Positions 1-11,561 of a stretch of DNA of 64,000 nt are shown here, in pieces. How positions within the stretch are numbered: the stretch's first letter is position 1; each line of letters begins with the position of its first letter. The notes below the pieces were generated by a model. That model saw nothing but the letters and a program-made list of their open reading frames with translations, was not told where the DNA came from and searched no databases. Position numbers and translations under genes: made by a program. This stretch comes from Polytrichum commune. Lineage: Eukaryota; Streptophyta; Polytrichopsida; Polytrichales; Polytrichaceae. The stretch is taken from contig OX485808.1 of the NCBI GenBank assembly GCA_950295325.1, forward strand, positions 23,828,527 through 23,892,526. Reading direction: 5' to 3'.

Positions 1-405
1 CATGTAGTGTGGTAACATGCCCTCAAGTGTAGTGTGAAGCCATATGTAATTGGGTCCTCAATCAAATGCTATTTCAATGAATTTCTATTCATGTGGGTCC
101 TCGCACATGATAAATCAAAATAAACCAACGATTGTGAGCATTCAAAGTGCCATGAACTCTTTGTTTTGTGTTAGGCCTACCTCCAAGAGATGGTTTTTGA
201 AAATAGTCCAAATGACCATGAAACATGATCCGTTCGATACCATATAGAAATCCATGTAGACTTTACATCCATCTCGCATTCACATAATCTGTCGGTCCCT
301 CAAGCGTAGTGTGAAGCGAACTTGAACCGGCTCCGCCTTTTCCACCAATGACAGTGCTTGAAGTGTAATGGTCACGGGCTCTCAGTCTCATGTATGAAGT
401 GGCCC
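1..405 (-). mobile_element. Harbinger/Tourist-like MITE (family M1), cut by window start
   Basis: This is the 3' part of a short non-coding element whose right end reads as an inverted form of GGGCCACTTCACACACGAG. Fuller copies lie at 23561-24042, 32913-33410 and 44091-44592. The internal sequence matches the 33007-33410 copy almost base for base and matches the 44 kb copy on the opposite strand. The best-preserved copy (44 kb) is flanked by TTA on both sides, which is the PIF/Harbinger target duplication. The small ORFs inside are not protein genes; they recur only because the repeat recurs. Confidence 0.6.
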
Positions 406-946
406 TAATACCCCACTCACACATGGGCAAATGTCGAATATTTTGTCATTTTAAAATTTAGCCTTGCTTGTGTGAGAGCAGAGAAGCTTTCAAGACACGC
501 AGCATTTGGGTAAAGTGTTATGGTAGAATGTCATGACTCATACACAAGAATGAGAAACCGGTATAATTGTCACCAATTGCAAGCCAAGATTTGTGATGAA
601 GATGGTAACTTGGTCTTTCACATTTTTATGTTTTAAGAGTTGTTTTGGTAGTTTGTCGAACATTGGAGTGCACAAGGTGGTTCCTCAAGTGGCGGGAGGG
701 TCCTTTAACGTTAGACAATTGCCATGTGCAAGTGGGTTGTAAACTAGGTGCATATATTTAGGTTTGTAGCCCACTTTGGAAATCTAAAACCAAGGACACA
801 GTAGACACATAGGATACTATGTTACATGGTCTGCCTTCGAATAAAAAACCAAGTGGAGACATAGCATAACCCATGTGCACGAACGGCAAGTATATAGTTT
901 AGTACACCATGACATAAATAATTGAATGGAGACTCCAACATAGATA
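406..946. other. Non-coding duplicated sequence
   Basis: Apart from short chance ORFs, no gene is visible. The stretch aligns with about 33411-33970 of copy 2 with scattered substitutions and small indels, and the ORFs are not preserved as reading frames between the copies. Confidence 0.6.
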
Positions 947-1104
947 AGGTTGTGGATACTATATAATTCAATCTCTTTTTTGTTCTCCACATGTGGGGAG
1001 CCTTCAAAGGATGTGAAGCAAGTGAATTGATCCACCTACACAATATAGCTCTTACAAATACGACACATGTGCACATTGAAATGAATCGTTATGTATTAAC
1101 CGCT
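947..1104 (+). repeat. Left target-site duplication of LINE-A (~158 bp)
   Basis: This segment begins AGGTTGTGGATACTATA and ends GTATTAACCGCT. It is repeated directly at 12009-12165 on the other side of LINE-A with few differences. Copy 2 of the segmental duplication has a single uninterrupted version at 33971-34128. That is the pattern of a long target-site duplication made by staggered cleavage during target-primed reverse transcription. Confidence 0.85.
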
Positions 1105-1500
1105 TGACCAAAAAGAACTACCATACCAACCACTTGACCAACTACTGCAAAAGCAACACCGAGGGAGCTAACCGAAAATCTCCCTCACTGCTGAAGAGCC
1201 GCTGCTGGAAGACAGAATCAAGTTGCGACCAAGATAATTCAAGAAACCGCTGCTGGAGTCAACCTAACTGTTCAAAACCATAGTTGGAGCTGCCACCTTG
1301 TAACAAAGTAGCAAGGAGCTGCTGGAGTACGAGAAGGAGAACGGGACGTGCAAAGCTGCTACATTTCAAGCCCGAAGATTTCTAGAAGAAGAAGTTGGTA
1401 AGTTTACACTTCAATTTGTTTTCTCATTATTTGCACATAGGCACACACATTGTCTTAGACACATCATAGCATTGATAGGTTTGTTAGGATAGTAAGCAAA
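1105..1500 (+). promoter_or_regulatory. LINE-A 5' untranslated region
   Basis: About 400 bp separate the target duplication from the first ORF1 ATG. The motif GCTGCTGGA recurs near 1192, 1249 and 1318, with a diverged GCTGCCACC near 1292, giving a loose repeat of the kind LINEs use in internal promoters. An in-frame TAG about 40 bases before the ATG at 1501 closes the reading frame, supporting 1501 as the first possible start. No canonical promoter can be named. Confidence 0.45.
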
Positions 1501-3678
1501 ATGAAGGTTGCATATGCAACCTACCTTGTTATCATTATGTGGCTAGTACTAGCCACACCATACTGGATATACTCTCATAGTGTCAACTCTCACACCACAT
1601 GGGAATGCCTTACAAACTCTTGCTTTAAAAACACATATAAGAACGTCATAAATCCAAAGGTATGGTATAACAGCCTTAATGTTCATATCATAAATGAATG
1701 GTCCATTAGAAATAATGGATCCGTGGTAGTAACGGTAGATGCTTGTGCTTTTAGTTATACTTGCCTCAAATGCTTAGGAGATGTATGGAATGCTAGAGTT
1801 GTGACAAATCATAATCTACATAAGAGCACTTACAACCAATTTGTAAATACTAATATGAAGATTCATATGAATAGGAAAAGGTGTTATCATATGATGCATG
1901 CAAGTTGTACTCATACTAGTACTCATATGATATTAGAACATGCAAATCATTTCTTCTTTCACTCTCAATTCCTAGGAGGCCCACAACTTAATTTGTGGAA
2001 AGGAATTAGAGGAAAGAAAATAAGAAGTATACCTCATTCAAAACTAAAGTACAAAACGTTTGTTTGCTTTGCTTATATCAGAATGGCAACCATCACTCCA
2101 ACCTCATCATCCCGTAAGTTGTTTGAAAATGAAAAAATAGATTCTACAAGTGGTAAACGTCCAGTGCTTGCTGTGGTATTGTCAAGTCAAAAAAAGGTTA
2201 AAGGAATAGCACCCATTGAGAGAACACGCCCCCCCTATTGGCTTGGTTTTCAAGCTATGAACACAATTGCAAAATTTGCCAACATGCCTCTCATTCAAAC
2301 ACCTTCTTTCACTGAGTTAGTCAAAAAATGTATGTGTGAGTCTGAAGCACATGAAATGGTGGAGTCATCTCCCTCCTTTCTGTTCGTTGCCCAAGAAGAG
2401 TGGCCTTCCATACGAACGGATGGTAAGGAGGGAATGCACTACAATCTCACCTAGATTCCTTCGGATGTGGAAGTGGGTGACCATGGATTTGCTTTGGACT
2501 ATCACATATCTATCCATTTTAAAATTGAAAGAACATAATTGGATAGAGATATGATATTCAACTTAACAAAGGATAGACTAAAAACAATGAGGATAGAGGT
2601 CGGGGAAGTCCTAGGAGAGCCCATAGCTATCCTTTGTTTTCATGGGACCAAAAGATGGAGTGGAATTATTAAACTCCACCTTAAAAACCCTGAAATGGAT
2701 GGATATGGCCTTCTATGTGGATTGAGACCTTTCATCCTCAAGCTTGGCCAATTTACACATGCTATAGGCAAAGTGTGTAAATCCTTTGATACCATTGCAA
2801 TTGCATCCATGCTCTCCGTCAAAGTCACAACCCCGTCAATCAAGGGTAAAAAATGGTATGATTTGTTTGTAGAAATAGTTGAGGATGGATTTCGACGAGG
2901 CCTTGACTTTGAAATAACGAATGTGCAAAAATCGGCGGATGCAGAGTTTGCTTGGATTAAAGCACCCTCTCCAGAAGAAGCCAAAAGAATTAAAGCACTC
3001 AAACTTTCGTTTTTTAATGAAATAGTAGATGTAAACTTTGCAAGTAACGAAAAACTCTCAGAAGATGATAAAGCCCGAAAGAATGTACTCATTCTAATTG
3101 CCCGTAACCTCAATAAGGTAAAAACAACCATGCAAATCGAAGAAGGAATCCAAAAATGCATGGGACAACTAAATGTTCTCGGTTTTTACTTTAGACTTGA
3201 GAACGGGAAGCATACGGGCTCATGCAATGTCCAATGCCTCAACTTGTTTGTCTACAAGAAATTTGTTAAGAAAAATGAAAAAATATTTGGTAAATATGTT
3301 GAATTTACCCCCCATCCAGAAAGTCTAGACGGGATAAATGCACCTAGTAAAGAAGAGCTAGTTAGACTTGGATTTTCAGACGTGAACACCGCACTTGCAA
3401 ACACCATCCAAGCTCTGGAGAATGGACCGCACCAAAACATCACCAACAAAGATCTCAACAAGATGGTAGAAGCAGCGGTAAAAAAAGGGACGGATGAAAT
3501 ACGAAAGGAAATGGTGAACCTTAAAGGTGAGATTGTGCAAGAGGCAAAGGTTTATGCCGACCATGTGCATAGCGGAGTCAAACAAGAATTCCAAGCTCCA
3601 AATACAACTCCTTCAAAGGCAAATGAAGATTACCTTGGATGCTATCGAAGCGGCTCATCCGGACATATCGGAAATTGA
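1501..3678 (+). pseudogene. LINE-A ORF1 (RNA-binding/chaperone-type protein), two in-frame stops
   Basis: One reading frame runs from the ATG at 1501 to the TGA at 3676-3678 and is broken only by TAG at 2452-2454 and TAA at 2536-2538. The first ~195 codons begin with a hydrophobic segment (YLVIIMWLVLATPYWIY) and are rich in Cys and His. An alternative start is the ATG at 2083 (MATITPTSSS). The part after 2539 is a mixed alpha/beta domain (IAILCFHGTKRWSGIIKLHL) with a charged, helical C-terminus, in the position where LINE ORF1 proteins sit. I recognise no Pfam-level motif such as a CCHC knuckle. It lies 5' of ORF2 on the same strand and would bind element RNA. The role is inferred from position; the hydrophobic leader is unusual for an ORF1. 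Confidence 0.6.
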
Positions 3679-4238
3679 AAACAATATGGACTTGACAAAC
3701 TAATTTTGACAAACATCCCGGTGGCGTACAATTATAAATTACTTATAGTATATTTATATACTAAAAACAAAAAATTATTAAATTATTAATATATACAAAA
3801 AATAAAACCCTACCTATAGTATTCATGAATACTATAACATAAAAAATTCACAAAGAAAACCCCCCCAACACCTCACAAAAACAAATCTATTTACTCACAA
3901 TACAACAATATCCTATCCAATACAACAAAGTACACAATACGACCTCGGCCTACTGGCCTCGCCACAAAATAAAACTAACAAGATATATACACTACCACTC
4001 CCTCAACCCCATCATTAACACAATCACAAAGCCTACCCAACAACATACTAAACCTATACACTATCTCCCAAAAACTACACAAAAAACAATAATTGCCTTA
4101 CCTAATCTATTTACAAAAAATATATATAAACTACTCACCTTAAATAAACCTCACCTCAACATCAAACACCATCCTAAACCCTATTTCAAACACCTATTAA
4201 ACCCTCATTCAAAATACCAACCTCACCGAAAAGGTACA
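3679..4238 (+). other. LINE-A ORF1-ORF2 spacer with 23-bp repeat
   Basis: This AT-rich spacer has a striking GC-rich block (CCTCGGCCTACTGGCCTCGC) at 3943-3965. The block is repeated with one mismatch at 4243-4265, exactly 300 bases downstream and over the presumed ORF2 start. The flanks of the two blocks are not similar, so this is not a simple tandem duplication. From here on the plus strand becomes strongly A/C rich and G poor. Confidence 0.5.
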
Positions 4239-5291
4239 ATGGCCTCGGCCTACCGGCCTCGCCACACAAATAATAACACATACCATTTCATAAATAACTG
4301 GAGACCTAACTCAATAACAAGCCAAAAATCTATAAAAAATACAAATTCACACTTCTCACCCAAACAAATGGAAAACATCATACCCGCTATACCTAACCTC
4401 TTTACCAAAACCAAGTTCACAATCATAATATATCTAAAACCAAACATGAAGAATAAAAAAATACTCCATTCCCACGGATACTACTTTATTAACAAACTAG
4501 AATTGCTAAAATGTGGGGACATAGAGCCCAACCCCGGACCAATGCCTAACATCCTACATACACACCCTATTACACACAAAAAAAGAGCCAACATCTACTT
4601 CATTCCAAACACTATAAAACTACAACCTGAATACCAACACATAGCAAACACATTTGACCCCATACTAAAAAACACACATCCACAATATCCTCAAGCAATA
4701 ACCACCTACCCGCATCTACATCAATATATCCAAACACAAAGGCAATCACCACTAACCCATATGCTATATGCTCTAATCGTCACCATCCACCCCTCAATAG
4801 ACACATGCAATAACATACTAGCCCAACCCCAAAATTATCAATTTAATAACATATGGACGAACACATTGATTATCAGACTGGCCAACCTCACCAACCCCCC
4901 CGAAAGGCATATATCAACACCTCACCCCTACACAATTTTTGTACAAAACAATCAAGATATAATATACCCAACAAATTCAATACACACACAGATATATGAA
5001 TTTATCCACAACCAAGATACTACACCAACACCAATCACCCTTCAAAATAAATTTCCCTTCCTCCCAAATCAATTTATCACCGAAGCACTCCGATGTCTAG
5101 AAAGCATCAACGAATATTCACACCCACCCCCACCCCCAGCTACTCCCACACCAACCCCAAGAATTAACACCGACACCGAGCACGAAACAAACATAATAAC
5201 ATGGAATGCGTCATCACTCAACACATCATTACCAAACCTACAAACCCTAATAAACAATTCGCTAAACAACACATCAATCATACATATCTAA
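4239..5291 (+). pseudogene. LINE-A ORF2 N-terminus with 2A-like ribosome-skipping motif
   Basis: The first open segment of ORF2 has residues 93-101 GDIEPNPGP (nt 4515-4541), preceded by LELLKC. This fits the 2A consensus D-x-E-x-N-P-G|P; skipping would release a ~100-residue leader from the enzymatic polyprotein. 2A-like motifs near the N-terminus are known in non-LTR elements of trypanosomes and marine invertebrates. Residues ~100-310 are Pro/Thr/Asn rich with no recognised fold. The last ~30 residues (NIITWNASSLNTSLPNL) begin the APE endonuclease. The segment ends at TAA 5289-5291, exactly where APE enzymes have Gln before the catalytic E-T, so the stop looks like a CAA to TAA change. The start codon is uncertain because the ORF2 initiation mode is unknown. 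Confidence 0.75.
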
Positions 5292-6005
5292 GAAACCAAA
5301 CTAACTACAAATAAATCTACAAAATACATACAAACCTATTTCCGGAATTTAAACTCATTTTCAACAACACACATGCACTCACAAGATGCATACAAGAAAG
5401 AATGCCATATACCCCTGGAAGAGGAGGCTTATTCACACTTATCCACAAGAAATATGCATTCCCTGGAAATATCACCAAAATTCCCACGCCAGTAAATATA
5501 TCCCCATACCTACAAATAATTAAAATAAACAACCATCCACTAATACCCTGGCTAATCATACACATGTACATGCCTACACACTTAAAAGACACATGCCTCA
5601 TTCCACACCTTAAGAATGAAATCACTAACCAAATCACTATACACCCCAATCACATTATGTGGGGACTTTAACCGAGATATCGCACTTAGAGGCAGACAAA
5701 ATAACAACATTAACACCCCTCCACAAGAAGAAGATTACCAATGGAAAATTTTCACCGAATCACTTTACCTAGAATATATCCCAACTAACACTAGCATCTC
5801 CAGACAAGGAGGCTATAATTACACATCAACAAGTCTAATAGATGGATTCTACATTCACTCACCAGACAACAACAAATTCATTTCTACCACAAACACAAAC
5901 ATGAATCTAAACTCAACCCACTATCCAGTTGTACTACATATTCCCCACAACACCCTTATAGCCAGATCCCCACCCCCACAAACACGTCACCAACTAGAAT
6001 ACTAA
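5292..6005 (+). pseudogene. LINE-A ORF2 APE-type endonuclease, frameshifted
   Basis: After the stop the frame continues with ETK, then shifts at about 5395-5402 to a frame reading GRGGLFTLIHKKY and HMYMPTH, and shifts again near 5650 to CGDFNRDIAL. These are successive landmarks of the exonuclease-endonuclease-phosphatase fold: the metal-binding Glu, the central strands and the GDFN loop. They are followed by STSLIDGFYI and the terminal STHYPVVL, which corresponds to the SDH catalytic His region. The domain nicks target DNA to prime reverse transcription. All landmarks survive, but at least one stop and two frameshifts make this copy non-functional. It ends with TAA at 6003-6005. Confidence 0.75.
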
Positions 6006-9000
6006 ACCCAATACCACCAGAAAACATCGAAAAATTCAACATAACATTCTTCGAAAAAAACTCTGCACAAATAAAAGCCCTTACCACCCTACTTGAAAAC
6101 CACCAACACTTAAGCCCGGATCAATGGGCGGAAGCCTGTACAACATTCGACCACATTGTATACAAAATTTCAAAAACAATTGAAGAAACATGTAAAGCAG
6201 ACCCACTACCCAACCTTACGAACAGAACATCACAACAAGGTGGGTTTTTGTCACGCAAACTTGCGAAAAAATGCAAAAGACACCTCAACACATATCACCT
6301 CATCAGGAAAACCATATATATTGCACAACACGATCCACTCTGGCAAGCACACCCCATCCTCACCGATACACAAAACCACCAACACACAAACATCCCACAC
6401 CCACATGTTACAACAGCACCTCATACTGAATGAATTGATGTCATAGCAACCATCGCAAAAAATGCAAATAAAGAAGCCAGGAAAATCCCCACAAAATACA
6501 CCAAAGACTGCATTCTAAAGGCCGTATCAAAATACCGTCAAATGTATGAAAAAAGCCCAAAAAGATAAATTGAAAAGTCTTCAAGAACACTGAAACCTCA
6601 CCCCTGGACTCCATCATTGATAGACAAAACAATATATTAACTAACCTAGAAGATATCGCAGCAGAAATATACACGCAACAATCCATCAGTAACCGCCCTA
6701 CAGTTCCCACATGCCAATATCAAAATACACACCCACTACACTGCACATGTGGAGTCCGGCAATATCCATGGCATGACTTAGACGGATACATCATTGACAA
6801 ACGAGGAGAACCCCAAACCCCCCTAAACACGTATTTTGACCAAGAAATATACGACTTTTGCCTTAAAAACCTAAGTAATAACAAAGCTCCAGGCCCAGAC
6901 AAAATACCCAATTCAATTCTAAAAAACATGCCTCCACGCTTCCATAAATTATTCTTCCTATTTTTTAAACATTGTTATAAATAAAAACAAATCCCTGCAT
7001 CATGAAGAACCAGTCTAACAGTTTTACTATACAAAAAAGGTAACCCATTACAACTAATAAACCATAGACATATTGCACTAGCTAACACCATATATAAATT
7101 CTACACGAGTACATTAACTTCTATCCTATCAGCGTATGGAGAAAAATACCAAATATTACACGATGGTCAAGAAGGGTTCAGAGCAGAGAGAAGCACTTCT
7201 AGACAAATCCAATTATTAATCGCAGCACTTGAAGACGCAAGACTCACGAACCAAGATATATATATCCTTTACATTGACTTCAAAAACGCCTTCGGCTCCA
7301 TTGATCACGCCAGACTTTTAGCCATAATGAAAGATCTGGGATATCCCACTGACTCCATAAATCTCATAGGAAACATATATTCACAATCCTCAATAATATT
7401 CACTGGTAAAACCTTACCAATTCCCATTCAAAGAGGTACAATACAAGGAGATACCCATAGCCCATATCTATTTATCACATTCCTTGAACCCCTCCTCAGA
7501 TGGCTACAACAAGAGAATAATGGATACACTTTTGGTACATCTAAAATTAAAATTTCATCAGCAGCATATGCAGATGACCTAGCAGCAATTGCCAATAAAC
7601 TAGAGACACTACAAACACAACTCAACAAACTAGACAAATTCTGCGAATGGGCAGGAATGGATCTTGGAATACCCAAGTACGCAATAACTGGGTGCCCAAA
7701 CAAATCCAAACTTCACCCCACAACCTTTAAAGCCCTAATCCAATCTACCAATATCAACTACAGAAACCAACCTATACCAGTCTTAAACCAACATGAACCA
7801 TACACGTATCTAGAAATAAATCTTGCACCATCACTCAAATGGAAAACGCAAATAAATACCACTACAGCTAAAGTAATAAAACAGTGTGAAGCCCTTGTAA
7901 CATGCCCAGCTACTATGAAACAAAAAATAAACATGGCAAATACAGTCATACGTGCTGTAATAGCATATAGCTTCTACGCAGTGCCATACTCCATACCAGC
8001 TATCAAAAAACTCGATAAAAAAATTATAGCACTTCACAAAACGGTATGCGGAATACCCAAATGCACATCTAACATCGCTACACAACTCCCACACAACCTA
8101 TTCGGAATCGAAGCATTCTCACTACAAAATGCCTATTTAAGATGCATTGGAGAACAACTACAAAACGCCCTCAATGATAAAGGTAGAATTGGGAAAATAT
8201 ATGTTGGTCTACTACAATTCATACTCGCCAAATACGGGGGCTCTAAGGAAACCACCCGCATTAAATATCTCCACTGTGTTAGATCACCCATCACTAGAAC
8301 ATTATTCTTGCTCAAACATAAAGCCGGAGTCCACCTAAAAAGTACAATAAACAATTTCCTACTAACCCCATCCCCACTTGAAACTGCATGGATGCAGGAA
8401 GCACAAATGCTTCATGGACTAAATTCCAACACCTCACTTAAATTACTCCACAAACTACTTGTACATAATATAATCACACTATACCAAATTACAATGTCTA
8501 ATGGTACCACTCTAATGAACCCGGACGAATTTAAAATCTACCACTCTACTCCTTCTAAACTTATCAAAAGCGCACTTAACATAGCTAATCAATTATTTTG
8601 CCACCCCCCTTGTAATCAATGCGCCCTACCATGCCAACAACACCATCCACCAAGATCCCTAAAAAATAAATATATAATAAGACACTACAATATCCTACCA
8701 CACCCACCAACCGCCCCCGTACACCCCCCTAACATCCCCATCCCCCCTCTACCCCCTCCTCCCAACAACATGCTTAAAGACCCCCGACAATTCCCTATAC
8801 ACAAAATAATCGATCATAAACAAAAACAATCCAATGACCATAACGGAATAAAAAGAACAGTCACGTCGTACTTATGTCAATGGACTACAACAAATAACAA
8901 TACATATAACAAATGGCGAACTCAAAGGGACCTATACCCCTACTGTGAAGCCAATACATGTAATCACAACACAGACCTACTTATCCATTACTACAAAGAA

Positions 9001-9309
9001 AGACAACACAAACATTTTTCAAACATAATTAATGCCTACTTCTCCACAGAACAACATAGTGATACAAGATACGTCACACCAACCACAATAATTCCACTAG
9101 CACATATCTCTATTAATGAATGCAACCCAGAAAACGACATCGAAACAAACTCTGATACCATCCAAACACAATGCGATGTCGCTCACATATACGAAGACAA
9201 TGGCCGACACCTCATTACCATCCCGAAAGCTAGACTAAAATGGCTATGGAAACAATACCAATTGGCAAAAAACAATACCAATTGGCAAAAAACAATACAA
9301 ACGGTCTAG
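6006..9309 (+). pseudogene. LINE-A ORF2 reverse transcriptase and C-terminal extension
   Basis: Up to about 6600 is a degraded linker. One frame then runs to the TAG at 9307-9309, interrupted by TAA 6982-6984 and TGA 7003-7005 (at a position where LINE RTs usually have Trp). RT blocks in order are NNKAPGPDKIPNSIL, LYKKGN, YIDFKNAFGSIDHA, RGTIQGDTHSPYLF and the catalytic AYADDL (YADD at 7567-7578). The part after ~8000 includes a Cys cluster (CHPPCNQCALPC, near 8600), conserved in LINE-B, and a Pro-rich stretch at ~8695-8765. Around 9246-9295 the 21-base unit CAATACCAATTGGCAAAAAA occurs in tandem, and coding moves into another frame there. The gene copies element RNA at the nicked target. Confidence 0.85.
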
Positions 9310-10094
9310 AACCATCTACCCAATCGTTTGAAACTGAAATTGTTTGGTTATACCAAAGATACAAATACCGTATCCCAAAAAATGACCCACTCAAACGAGC
9401 CCAATATACAATACCAACCCAAATATTAGATCTCCTGATTACAACATTCAATATTAACCACTCATATTTTTCATCCCCAGTTACATGCCCCACACAATTC
9501 ACCCAATTCTACTCACCATTCTCGCGAGACATAATATTTGGATTCCTAGGTAAAGCGTTTGACCATAAATGGCAAGGAATCGGTTACGCACACCCTCATA
9601 ATACAACAGACCTACAACAAGCTATTCACTGGGCGCGCATAGCGGCCCAAAATGATCCATATACAATCACTATACTTATATCTCCGGATACTAACTGGTA
9701 CCAAAACTCCAACCCACACACAGGCCCATTCCCAGACACACACGTCATTGCCCATTTCGCCGCTGATACGATCACGTATGAGGAACCCACAATACCCCCC
9801 GAGCTCAATATCACAAGAAAAGAACCATCTACCATGCAAATATTTTGTATCCATCACCAAAACAATAACATAGGCACCTACGAACAAATGAAATTAATAA
9901 ACGACACAGCAAATAACCTCCAAATACTACAAAGTCACACACAAACTGCACCACCCACCCCTCCAAACATCACCGTTAACCCTAGTAAAAAATGGGCCAA
10001 ATCAAACTACCCAAATACAATCCCACACAATAATACCCCTACCCCACAACTTCCAAACTACCACACTAATCTACCGCTAAAATTCCACCCCTAG
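9240..10094 (+). pseudogene. LINE-A ORF2 segment resembling an N6-adenine methyltransferase core
   Basis: This continues ORF2 in a new frame and lies between RT and RNase H. Visible order: a helical stretch ending FNINHSYFSSP (residues 70-80), then DIIFGFLGKAF (97-107), KWQGIGYAHPHN (110-121), AIHWARIAAQ (128-137), YTITILISPD (141-150), HVIAHF and MQIFCIHHQNN. The pattern FGxLG..F...W.G.GYxxPxx, a helix with WA, then a hydrophobic strand ending PD, is like PCIF1/Dam-type N6-adenine methyltransferases, in which the loop is N-P-P-F/Y. Here the loop reads AHPHN (nt 9588-9602), so activity is doubtful. LINE-B keeps the flanks but lacks this core. The match is by eye. TAG 10092-10094 replaces a codon that is Gln in LINE-B. 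Confidence 0.4.
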
Positions 10095-10106
10095 TTCAGC
10101 TACTAC

Positions 10107-11561
10107 ATGGATGGTTCCTTTATAAAACCCAAAGAAATTGCCCCTGGGGTATGGAGAAGAGAAAGAGCTGGATACGGTATCTATAGCCCCAAAGGCTTAA
10201 ATATCGCCAAAAGACTCCATGGGCATCAAAACATACTACGCGCAGAAATGATGGCTATACACAAAACACTAAGAATCATCAACACAAAATTCCCTAATGA
10301 ACCCGCATTCATATTCACGGACAGTCTAAACGTATTATACCTACTCAACACACAAATTAAACACCCCACTCTCCATAATAGTCACCCCGACCAAACCACA
10401 CTCAACTCCATGGTAAAAATCCTCCAAGATCGTACACAGCCAATCACACTATACAAAGTCAGAGCACATGTCAACATTGACGGTAATGAAAAAGCGGATA
10501 AACTAGCAAAAGACGGGTTAGAATTAGAACACAGAATTGCCATCCACCCATACGAACATGCCCACGCCACCCCGTACTATTACCAAAAGGACGTCTGGGC
10601 CTTGATGGCAGAAGTCCCAGACAAAGGCCCAGTAAGATTCTTAGAAAAAAAAATTAAAAAATATGATAAGGAAACCAATATAGCAATCATGGCCACACAA
10701 ACCCCCAACACGTGTAAATGGACAGAAAATATAGACATTGACAAAGAACTGTCCAACGAATTCTGGACAAATCCCTTAATCACAGACAAACAAAAATCCT
10801 GCCTTATTAAATTCCGCACAAGAACATACATGGGTAATGCTAGAAAACAAATGTTCTTCGGTCACCAGAGGTACCCCTCTATCACATGCCCTATATGCAA
10901 TTCAAACGATCCAGACACTTGGCTACATGTTCTACTGAAATGCAACCAACAACATATACACTCACTACGAATTAAAAGACATAACAAAGCAGTCGGAGAA
11001 ATTAGGAAGCTTCTAATCTCGTCCGAAAAATCCCGATGTTTTACTCTCATGAATGCCGGTACCTTCAATAATAACCCCCAAGAAAATACAGTCCCCAATT
11101 GGCTACTCCCCTGCACATGTAACACACAAAGATGTCATTGCAACGCAAGATTTCGACCTAATATACTCTGCGTTAAAGGATTACCATATCAAAATAAACC
11201 TCCCATTAACATTGACCCTAACCTCACCATACAATTTATTGAATTCACATATTGTAACGACAGATTCTCCCCGGAAACAATAGAAGCAAAAAACAACAAA
11301 TACAAACCTTTGATTGATAGTATCGCTTCCAGAGGATGGAAATTCGAACCACTTATTGTCATCACAGCTGGGGCCCAAGCTACGGCCCACATCCCATCTA
11401 TGAAAATACTAGAAGAAAATCTCAAAATACCCCTGGTTACCATCAAAAATACCTTTAAAAACATTAATACCATTGCAATACAATATGCCATGTCCATCCT
11501 CCTCCATAAGAGGAGAATTGAAAACCACCAACCGCTCCCCCAAAACTTAGACCCTCCATAA
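10107..11561 (+). pseudogene. LINE-A ORF2 C-terminus: RNase H, CCHC finger, restriction-like endonuclease
   Basis: This is in frame with the preceding segment. Residues 1-140 are type I RNase H with D2 (YMDGSF), E47 (RAEMMA), D72 (FTDSLN) and the VRAHVNIDGNEKADKLA block with D131. Residues 261-279 form a finger C261-C264-H274-C279 (CPICNSNDPDTWLHVLLKC). A Cys-rich turn (CTCNTQRCHC) follows. Residues ~350-470 match the restriction-like endonuclease of R2/NeSL/Dualen elements: RPN at 350-352 where the family has R/K-P-D, IEFTYC with E379, then EAKNNKYK with K395/K398. The P-D aspartate is Asn here (AAT for GAT), which should abolish cleavage. RNase H removes template RNA; the second endonuclease is the basis for the Dualen-like assignment. 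Stop at 11559-11561. Confidence 0.75.
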
